Positions 1 to 8,908 are shown, numbered from the stretch's first letter. The stretch is DNA of 64,000 bases from Kribbella qitaiheensis (GCF_014217565.1 NZ_CP043661.1:2170001-2234000), one strand, 5' to 3'. The notes: generated by a model from the letters alone, not told the origin. Numbers and translations: made by a program.

Positions 1-1
1 G

Positions 2-319
2 CAGAAGGCCCGGCATGAGCGTGCCGCCGGCTTCGTCGCCGACGAAGCCACGTACCTGGTCGACGCGATCGTCTCCGCCTTCGGCGACGTCCTCTCGCAG
101 GCCGGCGCGACGACCGAGGTCGTCTACGTATACGGCGGCGGCGCGGGACCGGTCCGCGAGATGCTGCACCCACGGCTCCTGCAAGCCGCCGGCGACATCC
201 CGGTCCTCTACCTCGACTCGAGCTACTCACGGCACCTGAATCGAGAAGGCATGTACATCGCCGCCCGCCACGTGGAGATGGCCAGCACAGTACGCGCCGT
301 TGCTGAGCCCGACTCGTGA
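2..319 (+). CDS. ParM/StbA-like actin-family segregation protein, C-terminal part (partial)
   Basis: The reading frame is open from the first complete codon to a TGA at 317-319 and gives 105 residues, so the N-terminus lies outside the window. The fragment carries an adenine-binding-loop-like motif (VVYVYGGGAGPVREML) and an ending of the type seen in actin-like plasmid segregation proteins (YLDSSYSRHLNREGMYIAAR). Such proteins form filaments that push plasmid copies apart. The stop overlaps the GTG start of the next gene (GTGA), so the two are translationally coupled. The assignment rests on motif resemblance in a fragment; a ParM partner (ParR) and centromere would lie to the left. Confidence 0.6.
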   Translation, partial: QKARHERAAGFVADEATYLVDAIVSAFGDVLSQAGATTEVVYVYGGGAGPVREMLHPRLLQAAGDIPVLYLDSSYSRHLNREGMYIAARHVEMASTVRAVAEPDS

Positions 320-1047
320 GCGATTACAAGAAGATCGTGAAGCTGCTCGAGGCGAACGCTGGCGCGAAACGAATGTCGGAAGTGTTTGACGACTTCGTCG
401 AGATGTCCGCGCTCACCTTTCGGAACGCGGTGGATTCCTGGGGATACGACGAACGGGAGGCGCAGTACCTGCGCATTGCCGGGCGGTACGACCGCGAGGA
501 GTTGAACCGCTTCGCGCACGCCCTCGCGCTCGTCGTGAAAGCCATGGAACAAGAGCCCTGCGACGTACTCGGCCGTCTCTACATGGAGCTGGAGTTGGGC
601 AACGGTCGTCTCGGCCAGTTCTTCACCCCCTACGACGTCGCCAGGCTCGTAGCCGGGATGCAGATCGATGGGATTGCCGAACGCGTCCGCTCCCACGGTT
701 TTGCGGAACTGTACGAGCCGGCGTGTGGAGCGGCCGCGTTCATCGTCGCTGTCTCTCAGGAGATGCGCACCGCCGGGTTGAACCCCCAAACGCAACTGCA
801 CGTGACGGCAGAAGACATCGCGCGCCAGGCCGTGCACATGGCCTACATCCACCTGTCCCTGCTCCACGTTCCCGCGGTCGTTCACCGCAGGAACACCCTC
901 ACCATGGAAACGTTCGACACCTGGCGAACACCAGCGCACATCCTCGGTGGATGGGGCTGGAAGTTCCGCCATGCCGATGCTGTGCAAGAGATGCAGACTT
1001 TGCTCGGCGCGACGACGCTGCGCTCTATGGCGGAGGCTCGCTCATGA
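316..1047 (+). CDS. N6-adenine DNA methylase-like protein without a visible catalytic NPPY motif
   Basis: A 243-residue protein starting at a GTG that overlaps the preceding stop by four bases. It has the HsdM-type features QFFTPYDVA (about residue 101) and the SAM-binding motif EPACGAAAF (about residue 134), as in type I methylase subunits and phage or plasmid methylases. Where motif IV (N/D-P-P-Y/F) is expected it reads TMETFDTWRTPAHILGGW (about residues 193-210), so the catalytic motif is absent. It may bind SAM and DNA without methylating, or act as a decoy or regulator. The length is short for a solo adenine methylase. Confidence 0.7.
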   Translation: MSDYKKIVKLLEANAGAKRMSEVFDDFVEMSALTFRNAVDSWGYDEREAQYLRIAGRYDREELNRFAHALALVVKAMEQEPCDVLGRLYMELELGNGRLGQFFTPYDVARLVAGMQIDGIAERVRSHGFAELYEPACGAAAFIVAVSQEMRTAGLNPQTQLHVTAEDIARQAVHMAYIHLSLLHVPAVVHRRNTLTMETFDTWRTPAHILGGWGWKFRHADAVQEMQTLLGATTLRSMAEARS

Positions 1048-1060
1048 ATCGTCCTGACCT

Positions 1061-1195
1061 ATGCATTGGGGGGTGATCGTCTTCCTGCTCGCGATCTTCT
1101 TGTCGATCGCACTGCACGAATTCGGCCACCTGTATTTCACGAGGAAGTACGGCTGCCGGGTCAGCCAGTACGCGGTGGGCTTCGGCCCGACACTG
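1061..1195 (+). pseudogene. N-terminal stub of a site-2 (M50) membrane protease
   Basis: The first 45 or so residues match the start of RseP/site-2 proteases: a hydrophobic helix with the zinc motif HEFGH (IALHEFGHLYFTRKYG) and then the typical VGFGPTL. After that the frame runs into unrelated sequence with no further family similarity up to its stop at 1364-1366. The PDZ domain, the C-terminal LDG zinc ligand and the remaining membrane helices are missing. I read it as a truncated remnant. It starts 13 bases after the methylase stop. Confidence 0.55.
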
Positions 1196-1308
1196 CCCCA
1201 CTCTCAGCAGAGGTGTGAGGAGAACGTGAGGGTTCTCGCCGAGAGGGGCCGGGGGTTGGTGGGCGGGACGCTCGCGGACGCAGCGATCGGCACACACGCC
1301 CCGCCTGT

Positions 1309-1506
1309 TCAGGGGGTGGCTTCGCGGTGGAACAGGAGCGCCAGTTCCCGCACGTCGGCCAGGTAGTGGCGCAGCTCCACCGGGCTACCGCCGTGGATGG
1401 CGAAGTGCTCGATTCCCGGGATCACGCCGGCGGCATCGTCCGTGACCGTGGCGTTGACCAACGCACCGAACCGGGACCACCAGCCGCGCCGATGCTGACC
1501 TTTCAC
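1309..1506 (-). pseudogene. C-terminal fragment of an unidentified protein
   Basis: A minus-strand frame of up to 65 residues (ending in LADVRELALLFHREATP) has high third-position GC and a protein-like composition, unlike the overlapping frames. The upstream end between 1507 and 1668 shows no continuation. I do not recognise the family. It may be a relic cut by the rearrangement that also truncated the protease stub. Confidence 0.3.
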
Positions 1507-1668
1507 GAGTCGGTATCAGTTTCATCCACCACCGACCTGGACCTCCGAAGAGGTGTTGTCGGGGAGGTGTTGGCAGCGGTGATGCAGGCGATGGACACCC
1601 CGTCCCGCTCGACCGCCGGTCTCCGCGCCTCACCATCCGTCTTCGCTCAACGTAGCTCGGTAACTCCA

Positions 1669-2319
1669 TCAGGAAGGCCGCACTTCCCGCCCAAGAGCCG
1701 CAGTGACGGCCCGCTGGTGGACGAGGCCGGTGCGCACGAGCTTGGCCTCCGGGGTGAAGCAGTCCACGATCGTCATGTGGTTGGCCGCGGGGCATACCCC
1801 GCCGTCGACGATGACGGACACCGCGAGGCCGGAGACGGCGAGGAAGGCATGGACCTCGTCGAGGGTCACGGCGGGACCACGGTCATTCGGCCCCGCGTCG
1901 CCGGAGATGTTGGCCGTCGTCGCGGCGACGGGGACCTTGGCCCGTGCCGCCAGTTCGCCGAGGACTCCGGGCGCCATGGTGGTAAGCGCCGGCGAGCCGA
2001 CGGCGGCATGGCGTGCGGCGTCGTCGGGGTCTCGCCATGGCAGGAGGAGTGCGAGGTCACCGGGCCAGAACTGCTCGGCGAGTTTCCGTGCTTCGGCGCC
2101 GAGTTGGAAGTGCTGCTCGCAGATGGCGAGTGAGGGGACGACGTAGACGAGGGACTTGCCGCTGGGGCGCCGCTTGCCCGCGAAGATGCTGCCGGAGGCG
2201 TCCGCGTTGCTGGCGTTGGCGCAGATCATGTACCAGCGGTTGGTGGGGACGATGACGAGCTCTCCGGCCTCGATGGCACGGGCTGCAGTGTCGAGTTCGC
2301 CGGGGTGAATCGTGCGCAT
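1669..2319 (-). CDS. Sua5/YciO/YrdC-family protein
   Basis: 216 residues from an ATG preceded by AGGAG at a good distance (the frame is open further upstream, but that part overlaps the PhyH gene). Typical YrdC features are the start-proximal PTNRWYMICANA, the KRRPSGKSLVYVV block (the K-R-x3-K substrate-binding signature) and a mid-protein FWPGDLALLLP. The family binds threonine, bicarbonate and ATP and makes threonylcarbamoyl-AMP, or in antibiotic pathways carbamoyl-AMP for transfer. Its place as last gene of a coupled metabolic operon, four bases after PhyH, argues for a pathway-specific acyl- or carbamoyl-adenylate role rather than tRNA modification. That role is inferred. Confidence 0.8.
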   Translation of the reverse strand: MRTIHPGELDTAARAIEAGELVIVPTNRWYMICANASNADASGSIFAGKRRPSGKSLVYVVPSLAICEQHFQLGAEARKLAEQFWPGDLALLLPWRDPDDAARHAAVGSPALTTMAPGVLGELAARAKVPVAATTANISGDAGPNDRGPAVTLDEVHAFLAVSGLAVSVIVDGGVCPAANHMTIVDCFTPEAKLVRTGLVHQRAVTAALGREVRPS

Positions 2320-2323
2320 GGTG

Positions 2324-3088
2324 CTACTCCTGGAAGGTAGGCGCGGGGACATCCCTGAGTGGCGGGTAGTCGAGCCACGGGTCGCGAAGGGCTTCGAGGC
2401 GACGACCCGCGTGGTCCGGGTGGGAAACGCGAAAGTACGCCATCACCCTGGGGAAGGGCATCAGGTTCTTGGCCACCGTGTGAGGAACGAGGTGGTGCAT
2501 CAGCAGGACGTCCCCCGGCATGCCGAGAAACGGAGTCCCGCGTTCCCGGTCGATCTCCGGCGCAACCTGCTCCGTCATCCCGAGTGACCACTCACCGGCG
2601 AACCAGCGGGCCATGGCGACGTGCCCACCGGGGAGATAGTGCAGGGCCCCGCACTGCGGGTCGCTGATGTTGGACAGGACGACGCCAACGAGCAGGGAGA
2701 ACGTACGCAGTTCGCGCGGGTCCAGGTGCGGGCAGGAGACGCCATCGACGTGCATGGCCTTCTCCGGTTGCACGCCGGGGAACTCGCCTTCGGGCACGCG
2801 AATCTGGATCTGGGAGGTCGTGACCGGGGCGGCGTCACCGAGTAGATCGACGACGAGCCCAGTCGCGCCGGTCTCCGTGTAGAGGGAGAGCAGCTCTGCG
2901 CTGTCTCCCAGTTCCGGGGCGAAGGTGCGCCGGGAGTACGCGGGTATGTCCTCCGGAGTCATTTCCCTGCGGTACGACGCGTCGATCAGGGAGACGGCTC
3001 GCTTAACCAGGCCGGGGGCTGCCAGCCCGCGTCGTATGAGGACGCCGTCTCGTTTGAAAGTCGCCTTCTCCTCAGCTGTGAGACTCAT
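2324..3088 (-). CDS. PhyH-type Fe(II)/2-oxoglutarate dioxygenase
   Basis: 254 residues. The start chosen is the ATG reading MSLTAEEK; it lies inside the 3' end of the creatininase-family gene (17-base overlap). The fold signature of phytanoyl-CoA hydroxylase-like enzymes is present: the H-x-D pair at H113/D115 (AMHVDG), a distal histidine near H203 (HHLVPHTVA) and an arginine for 2-oxoglutarate nearby (R214 or R220). These enzymes hydroxylate or desaturate small molecules and are frequent in secondary metabolism. The substrate is not predictable from sequence. Confidence 0.8.
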   Translation of the reverse strand: MSLTAEEKATFKRDGVLIRRGLAAPGLVKRAVSLIDASYRREMTPEDIPAYSRRTFAPELGDSAELLSLYTETGATGLVVDLLGDAAPVTTSQIQIRVPEGEFPGVQPEKAMHVDGVSCPHLDPRELRTFSLLVGVVLSNISDPQCGALHYLPGGHVAMARWFAGEWSLGMTEQVAPEIDRERGTPFLGMPGDVLLMHHLVPHTVAKNLMPFPRVMAYFRVSHPDHAGRRLEALRDPWLDYPPLRDVPAPTFQE

Positions 3089-3908
3089 TGGCCCTCCGTA
3101 CGTCGGTCGGTTCGTGCGGTGTGGGTCGGACGAGCCGATCGAGGATGTCCGTGCATGCATGGAGAGCAGCGGTGACGAGGGTCTGGCCGTGCTCCGCGGT
3201 GGCGTGGCGCGGGTCGCCGCCGATGACACCGTGCGCGGAGATCGCGGGACTGCCGGATGACCAGGGCCAGGTGACGCCGCGGCCGAAGACGAGGCGCTGG
3301 ATCTCCTCCCGCTGGCCGAGGTCGGGGATGGACCCGTTGGGGAGGAGATCCAGCCGTACGTGGTCGGGGGCGAGGGCGAGCATGAGGGAGGTCTCGCGGA
3401 TGCCGGCGTGAACCTCAGGGAATTCGTCGGCGGCCTGGAGCTGACTGGCGGCAAGGGAGCCGGGGTTGACCACGCAGGTGGCTACGTCGTGCGTGCGCTG
3501 GAGCTGGTGCACGAGGGCCTCTAGGACGCCCTTGTTGCCGCCATGGCCGTTGACGATGAGGATCGCCTGTGCCGGTGTGGAGCGGACGTACTCCCCCACG
3601 AGCGTCTCGATCAGGGAGGTGTAGAGCGCGATGTTCAAGGTGATGGTGCCGGACGCCCACACGTGCTCCGGGGAAAGCCCGTAGGGCACAGGTGGCACGA
3701 CCCAGAGGTCGTACCGGTCCGCGACATGCGTGGCCAGTCGGGCGGCGAAGCGCTCGGCGATGACGGCGTCGGTATTGAGCGGCAGGTGCGGGCCGTGCTG
3801 CTCCAGCGACCCCACCGGCAGGCAGAGAATCGACTGCTCACTCAACTCGGACGAGACGCACGGGGCCGTCAGCCTGCCGTACGACCTGTCCTCGCCTTCA
3901 GCCGTCAC
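3072..3908 (-). CDS. Creatininase-family amidohydrolase (MftE/ArfB-like)
   Basis: 278 residues from a GTG that overlaps the methyltransferase stop (GTGA). The metal-binding signature is clear: GSLEQHGPHLPLNTDA with E36, H38 and D47, then NGHGGN at 120-125, and a downstream GIRE. The family comprises metal-dependent amide hydrolases such as creatininase, the mycofactocin protein MftE and a deformylase of F420/riboflavin-like pathways. Together with a radical-SAM-like protein upstream this resembles the way MftE is used in mycofactocin maturation, but no precursor peptide is visible. An upstream extension of the frame (to 4250) overlaps the methyltransferase gene and is not coding. Confidence 0.8.
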   Translation of the reverse strand: MTAEGEDRSYGRLTAPCVSSELSEQSILCLPVGSLEQHGPHLPLNTDAVIAERFAARLATHVADRYDLWVVPPVPYGLSPEHVWASGTITLNIALYTSLIETLVGEYVRSTPAQAILIVNGHGGNKGVLEALVHQLQRTHDVATCVVNPGSLAASQLQAADEFPEVHAGIRETSLMLALAPDHVRLDLLPNGSIPDLGQREEIQRLVFGRGVTWPWSSGSPAISAHGVIGGDPRHATAEHGQTLVTAALHACTDILDRLVRPTPHEPTDVRRANESHS

Positions 3909-4702
3909 TTCCTGCCCCGCCGGCCGAGCCGGATGAGGAATTCGTTCTCCTCGGGAAAAGTGTCGTTGTCGCTGAAATCGGTCAGCCGGTTCTTCACAGC
4001 GGCCTCGAACTCCTTCAACCGGTCGCCGAAGAGATGGGGAGCGGCGAAGGACGTGGAGTAGAGGTAGCCGAGGATGCTCTCGGCGGACCAGATGCGCTGG
4101 ACGGGGACGCGGACTTCCTCGACCTCGTCGAAGGGCGACTCCTCCATGATCTCGCTGTAGGGGCGGTTGTGGTGCTGGAAGGTGCCGGTCCCCGCGCGGC
4201 GCTCCTCCCCCAGGAAGCTCTTCACCACATCCCGGACGGCTTCCTTCCAAGGGCTGCCAGCAACCCAGAAGCTGTTGTCCCCAAAGATCGCGACCACGCC
4301 GTCAGGAGCGACCTGGCCGTCGAGGAGGGCCAGGACGGCGGCTTGGTCGAGCCAGTGGAACGCCCGGCAGATGGTGACGAGTTCGGCCTGCCAGCCAGCA
4401 GGTGGGCTGAAGTCCTCAGCCGTGCTCTGGACGAGCAACAGGCTGGACCCCTCGGGGAGCTTCGGCCGCAGCGCCAACTCGGCCGCGGCGAGCATGTCGG
4501 CGTCGTTATCGACGGCGATGATGTCGCCGAAGCGGCCGACGAGCGCCTCGGCCACAAGACCTGTCCCCGTGCCGACGTCCAGGAGCCGGCGGGGGCCGTC
4601 GTTGCGTACGGAGGCGGCGCGGTCGAGTACCGCTGCGACATCCTCGGGGATGCCGGGGCGGAACTGGCGGTAGTACGAAGTGGTACCGGTGAAGAGGCTC
4701 AT
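3905..4702 (-). CDS. Class I SAM-dependent methyltransferase
   Basis: 265 residues. The SAM-binding glycine motif LLDVGTGTG lies at 40-48, followed by the acidic ribose-binding residue in IIAVDNDADML and a post-II motif, as in UbiE/COQ5-like small-molecule methyltransferases. ATG start overlapping the HAD stop (ATGA); its stop overlaps the creatininase-family start. It is expected to methylate an intermediate of the operon's pathway; acceptor unknown. Confidence 0.82.
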   Translation of the reverse strand: MSLFTGTTSYYRQFRPGIPEDVAAVLDRAASVRNDGPRRLLDVGTGTGLVAEALVGRFGDIIAVDNDADMLAAAELALRPKLPEGSSLLLVQSTAEDFSPPAGWQAELVTICRAFHWLDQAAVLALLDGQVAPDGVVAIFGDNSFWVAGSPWKEAVRDVVKSFLGEERRAGTGTFQHHNRPYSEIMEESPFDEVEEVRVPVQRIWSAESILGYLYSTSFAAPHLFGDRLKEFEAAVKNRLTDFSDNDTFPEENEFLIRLGRRGRK

Positions 4703-5364
4703 GTGACGCTCCCTGCTGCGAGGTGTTCGATGTGCGTGGCGGCTGCCGCCAGGTCCGTTGCAACGAGTACACGACTGTCAACGACCAATGATTCATCGGG
4801 GACTTGGCGACCGCGGGATATCCAGACGGCCCTGAGGCCCGATTCCACGGCTCCCACAATGTCGCAGGTCCAGTCGTCGCCGACGTGGATCACGCGACCG
4901 GGGCCGACCCCGAGTTGGTCAAGGACAGTGTGGAAGGCGCGCGGGTCCGGTTTGGTGTGGCCGATGCGGCAGGAGGGGAAAAAGTCGCTTACCCATGGGG
5001 AGAGCAGGCCGCGTAGTCCCTCGGTGTCGGCGTCGACGCAGGTGACGTTGGACAGCGTGACCACAGTCGCCACGGCACTGACTCGGCGCAGCGCCTCCGT
5101 GGTGCCGGGAAAGAGTCGGAACGGGGCCGGGGCAAGGTCGCGGGGAAAGGCTTCCGAGGGCATCTCCAACGCCTCGCAGACCTCCGCCACCACGGCGTCG
5201 GTGAGCGCTGGTTGGGTGTGGAGACTGGCCCGCATGACCGACCGAGCCTCAGCCGCTGGCAGCGGGGAGGCTTCGGTCAGTCGCATCGTCAGACCGGGGC
5301 CGTCGGCGGTGCCGAGGGTTCCGCCGACGTCGACCGTTACCAGGAGCGAGGGTGCGGTGGTCAT
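4699..5364 (-). CDS. HAD-superfamily hydrolase with altered motif I
   Basis: 221 residues. HAD landmarks are motif I at residue 12 (TVDVGGTLG), motif II serine/threonine near 98 (TLSNV), the lysine in HTKPDPRAF and motif IV VGDDWTCD near 160. Motif I reads D-V-G-G-T instead of D-x-D-x-T, so the acid/base aspartate used by phosphatases is absent; dehalogenase-like or unusual phosphatase activity is possible. It is coupled on both sides (TGATG with the upstream gene, ATGA with the methyltransferase). Confidence 0.78.
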   Translation of the reverse strand: MTTAPSLLVTVDVGGTLGTADGPGLTMRLTEASPLPAAEARSVMRASLHTQPALTDAVVAEVCEALEMPSEAFPRDLAPAPFRLFPGTTEALRRVSAVATVVTLSNVTCVDADTEGLRGLLSPWVSDFFPSCRIGHTKPDPRAFHTVLDQLGVGPGRVIHVGDDWTCDIVGAVESGLRAVWISRGRQVPDESLVVDSRVLVATDLAAAATHIEHLAAGSVT

Positions 5365-5807
5365 CAGGGCTTCTCCGTAGTCGTCGGCAGGGCGGAGACG
5401 ATGGCTTCGACGCGTGCCTCCCGGATGGCGGTCGTGGTGGACTCGGACAGGTAGGTCAAGACGTAGCGCAGCTCAGCCGCGTCCAGCGCCTCCAGGGATC
5501 GCCCCTCCTCTGCTGCCACCTCCTGCAGGTCGGCTGGAATGGTTCGCGGTCGCAGACCGTGTGGCAGGTGGAGCGTCCCCTGCCACACGGCGCCCAGGTC
5601 GGGAACGGCGGAGTGGTCCACCGGACGCAGCACGGTGACGTCGTCCAGGGTCAGGATGCGGACAGGGACCGACGAGCTTCCCACGTCGAGGCTGCCCTTG
5701 AGGAAGGTGTTATGTCCGTCGAGCCGCTCGGAGAGCACCAGCAGCGGTCCGTCCGGGCCGTGGCTGACTGTGCCGGTCACGGGTAGGTTCAGCGATGTGC
5801 TGGGCAT
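5364..5807 (-). CDS. Conserved-type protein of unknown function in the metabolic operon
   Basis: 147 residues from an ATG with GAGGAG eight bases upstream; the longer open frame to 5915 would lie deep inside the enolase gene. The N-terminal half reads like a small beta-barrel (short alternating hydrophobic strands around VTGTVSHGPDGPLLVL), the C-terminal third like helices. No signal peptide or membrane segment. The start overlaps the enolase-family stop by 19 bases and the stop abuts the HAD start (TGATG), so it is made together with the enzymes. I do not recognise a family; it could be a scaffold or carrier-binding partner. Confidence 0.7.
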   Translation of the reverse strand: MPSTSLNLPVTGTVSHGPDGPLLVLSERLDGHNTFLKGSLDVGSSSVPVRILTLDDVTVLRPVDHSAVPDLGAVWQGTLHLPHGLRPRTIPADLQEVAAEEGRSLEALDAAELRYVLTYLSESTTTAIREARVEAIVSALPTTTEKP

Positions 5808-6860
5808 GTGGTGCTCCTCGGGATCGTGCCGAGACCAGGGGTGTCCGGCAAGGCGATGCGTCCGTGCTCGAGGCGAAGTGGAACGTCGTACAGGCGCTGG
5901 CGTCGCGGCTCCCACTGGAGCCGGTACTCAACTGCTGGCACCGCGTCGGGGAAGGCTGCCGCGAGGTGGAGGCCGGGAACGATCGAGCGACCATGTGGGT
6001 ATACGGGGACAGCCTGGGCTTGGGCCAGCTCGACGATCTGCGTCGCGCGAGTGAGCCCGCCGCAGCCGACAGCGTCGAGAGTCAGCGCGCTCGGACGGAC
6101 GTACTGGATGAGATCGGCGGGGTCCTCGTCGCAGTGGACACGCTCGCCGACGGCCAGAGGCAACCCTGTGGCCGTGACAAGTCCGTAGATATTCAGGTCG
6201 TGCTGCGGTAGCGGATCCTCCAGCCAGCGCAGGCCGGCGACGTCCACGCGCCGCGCGAAAGCCATGGCCACGACTGGAGTCCAGGTGCCGACGGCATCGA
6301 CGGCGACAGGGGCACCGATGGCATCGGAGCAACGCTCCACAGCTCGTGCCATTCGCGTAGCGGCCTCGTCGGAGGAGTCCTTCGCGGCTCGGCGAAGTCC
6401 CCACTTGGTGAACCGCCAGCCGCCCGTCGCGACTCCGCGCAACACATCCAGGTCGTCGCAACTGGTGAGGTCTTGGGAGAGCCACGAGGCATAGGCCGCC
6501 ACGGATACCTGCGGCGTCCCGGTCGCAAGGAGATCTGCAACAGAGCGCGAGGTGAGGCGACCGTGGAGATCCCACGCTGCACAGTCGACCGCGCCGACCG
6601 CCCACGACGCGACGTCGGAGGGTGCGATGCGAGCAGCCTGCCGCAGTCGGTTGAGTAGGCCATGGTGGTCCGCGGCGTCGGTCCCCTGCACCACCGACGC
6701 CAGTGTGTCTCTCGCGTAGACCCCGATCCGCTCGCTGACCGGACCATAACAGCCGGTCTCTCTCGCAGTGTGGACCATGACGAACAGCGCGTCGTCTCCC
6801 GGGCCCGGCGCCCTCGCGTACCTCGGTGACCTCCAGCCGTCCGATCGTGGAAGAGGTCAT
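5789..6860 (-). CDS. Enolase-superfamily (mandelate racemase/muconate cycloisomerase-like) enzyme, one apparent frameshift
   Basis: The main frame (from an internal ATG at 6778) encodes a barrel with the superfamily signature: a catalytic-type lysine in GWRFTKWGLRR, metal ligands in VAVDAVGTW, LRWLEDPLP and LAVGERV, and a late histidine in VYPHGRS. The missing N-terminal strand is found in another frame starting at an ATG at 6860 (MTSSTIGRLEVTEVREG), which overlaps the phosphoketolase stop as ATGA like the other operon genes. Deleting one G in the run GGGCCCGGG near 6800 joins the two into a normal N-terminal domain (GPGDDALFVMVHTARETG). The family abstracts a proton alpha to a carboxylate. 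Either a recent lesion or a sequencing indel; substrate unknown. Confidence 0.75.
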
Positions 6861-8908
6861 CGGACCACCTCATGGGTCGCGAGCAGGAGCCCGGCGGCCC
6901 GCTCAACCCCTGCCCGGTCCATGCCAAGGGTGTGGGCGAGCAGTCGCTGGGGCATGGGGCCGGGTGGTTCTTGCCAGCCGATGACATCGACGGCGCGGTT
7001 GAGCCGTCCGGCCAGGAGGCTCCAGACAGCGGCCGGGTGGCCGAGGGTGAGAACGAGAACAGCGGCGCGGGCGCCGAAGTAGTGGTCGATCTCCTGGGCA
7101 CTGAGCCCGCGCGGCCACAGCTGGGCAGAGCCGAGGACGGTCAGATCGAGCAGCGTCACCACGCGGATGCGGCAGCCGTGGCGTTCCCGGAGGTAGTCCA
7201 CCGCGTCAGCGGCGACGGCAGCCGGGATGTCACCCGCCGTGACAACCGTGAGGTCAGGCTCTTCGTCGTCGCTCAGGTGCGGCCAGATCGCGAGGCCCCG
7301 CTCGCATTCCTCCTTGATCGTCTCCACGGGGTGAGCGGTGCGGGTGTACTTTCCCGCGACAACGAGGTTGACCCTGTCGACCGAGTCGAATGCCTCGTCC
7401 AGAACGGCGGCAGTGCGCGCCGGATCGGCCGGTGTCAGCACGTGCACCGCAGGAACACACAGGCCAAGGAGCGTGGTCGCAAGAGACGGATCACCGTGGC
7501 TGTGGACGTTGTTCCAGCCGTAGGACGTGAGCAGGAGGTTGAGGCTGGGAAGCCCTCGCGCGCCGACCATGCGCCGCTGCTTGATGTGGCTCACCAAGCC
7601 GCTGGTGAGCAGTGGTGCGAACGCTTCGTACGAGACCATCACGCCTCGGCGCCCGCTGGCAGTCCAACCGGCGAGCCACTCCAACAGCACTTCCTCCGCG
7701 AGGAGTTCGTGCGTCCAGCACTCGCCGACGAGATCCGGGAGTCGGTTGGAGGACAGCTCATCCGGGCTGAGGACGCGGAAGTCCCCGCGCGTAGCGTGCT
7801 GCTTGACGACGTCGGTGACCGCCTCGGCGAAGGTCCTTACCCGCCGGTACGCCGAGGCTCGCTCCTCCGCGCCTAGGGACTTGACGGGAGCGAGGGAGCA
7901 CCAGCGAACCGCAGTCACCGCCTCGGCGAGCGCACCGCGAGGACGCCCGTCCGGGCCGAAGAGATCCGCAGGCCGGTAGGAGGCGAGCCAGTGTTCCAGT
8001 CTCGTGAGCTGATCCGGGTCGGCGCGTGGGCTGACCAGCGGAGTCTTGTGCAGGTCGGGGGTGCCCAGCAGCGCACGGTCTCCGAGCGATGCGGGGCCAC
8101 CCCATCCCTTCACGCAACGCAGGATCAGCACCATCCGTCGTCCCATGAGCGTGTAGTCCAGCGCGTTCCACAACGCCGTCTGGAAGATGCTGTGCTCGTG
8201 CGGAGTCCCCGTCACGACATGGACTACCTGGGCCACCCAGCCCAGGCCGCCGAAGTACGCACACAGCTCTTCGTCGTTCATCGCGCCGAGCAGCGACTGC
8301 TGCCCCATACGGAATCCATTGACATGCACGATGGGCAGGACCGCGGCATCAGGAAGAGCTCTCTGCCCCAGCCAGCTCGCGGCGGTCGTGGGGGTCTCGC
8401 ACTCACCGTCCCCGATGATGGGCACGACAACCCTGTCCGGGGCGTCGAGTGCGGCGCCCTGGGCGAAGGGAAGACAGCCACCGAGCCGTCCGCCCAGGAA
8501 GCCGCCGGCGGGGAGCGCGGGCGAGACCTCAGATCCGAGGCCGTCCACGTCCGGGAACGCCTGGACCAGTCGCCGCAGGCCATCCGCATCCGGGCCGAAC
8601 CGCGACCGTACCTTCCCGAGTTCCCCGGTCACCCAGGTCGCGGAGAGCTGGACGACGCCAGCGTGTCCTGCGCCCAAGAGCGGCACCATATCCACTCGCC
8701 GGTCCAGGCGCCCGGCGGCGAGCACGATGTGGGACAACGCCCACGCGGTGCCGGGCACGGTACCCCAGTGCCCGGAGGGGCGTTCCTTCACCTGCTCGGC
8801 GACCAGCGGCTCCGCGAGCAGAACGTTGTCCCGCAGGTGCAACTGGCAGACCGAGGCGTAGACGGTCGCCCGCCACAGAGCATCGGCCAGAACGGCGGTC
8901 TCGGTCAC
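6857..8908 (-). CDS. Phosphoketolase-like thiamine-diphosphate enzyme
   Basis: 683 residues, somewhat shorter than the roughly 800 of xylulose-5-P/fructose-6-P phosphoketolase. Matching landmarks: GHWGTVPGTAW (46-56), LLGAGHAG (78-84, in place of GPGHG), FPDVDGLGSEVSP (118-130), the ThDP-binding GDGECETPTTAASW (167-179) and LPIVHVNGFRMG. Phosphoketolases cleave ketose phosphates to acetyl phosphate; the altered GAGHAG and shorter tail suggest a different substrate. It is coupled by ATGA on both sides, between the radical-SAM-like and enolase-family genes. It would supply or consume a C2 or sugar-phosphate unit of the pathway; this is inference. Confidence 0.75.
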   Translation of the reverse strand: MTETAVLADALWRATVYASVCQLHLRDNVLLAEPLVAEQVKERPSGHWGTVPGTAWALSHIVLAAGRLDRRVDMVPLLGAGHAGVVQLSATWVTGELGKVRSRFGPDADGLRRLVQAFPDVDGLGSEVSPALPAGGFLGGRLGGCLPFAQGAALDAPDRVVVPIIGDGECETPTTAASWLGQRALPDAAVLPIVHVNGFRMGQQSLLGAMNDEELCAYFGGLGWVAQVVHVVTGTPHEHSIFQTALWNALDYTLMGRRMVLILRCVKGWGGPASLGDRALLGTPDLHKTPLVSPRADPDQLTRLEHWLASYRPADLFGPDGRPRGALAEAVTAVRWCSLAPVKSLGAEERASAYRRVRTFAEAVTDVVKQHATRGDFRVLSPDELSSNRLPDLVGECWTHELLAEEVLLEWLAGWTASGRRGVMVSYEAFAPLLTSGLVSHIKQRRMVGARGLPSLNLLLTSYGWNNVHSHGDPSLATTLLGLCVPAVHVLTPADPARTAAVLDEAFDSVDRVNLVVAGKYTRTAHPVETIKEECERGLAIWPHLSDDEEPDLTVVTAGDIPAAVAADAVDYLRERHGCRIRVVTLLDLTVLGSAQLWPRGLSAQEIDHYFGARAAVLVLTLGHPAAVWSLLAGRLNRAVDVIGWQEPPGPMPQRLLAHTLGMDRAGVERAAGLLLATHEVVR

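Noticed and set aside
3909-4250. N-terminal extension of the creatininase-family gene
   Set aside because: The extension lies inside the methyltransferase gene; the GTG overlapping that gene's stop is the better start.
4034-5380. A 448-residue plus-strand frame opposite the methyltransferase and HAD genes
   Set aside because: Both opposing genes have catalytic motifs and coupled starts; this frame is a mirror of GC-rich codons.
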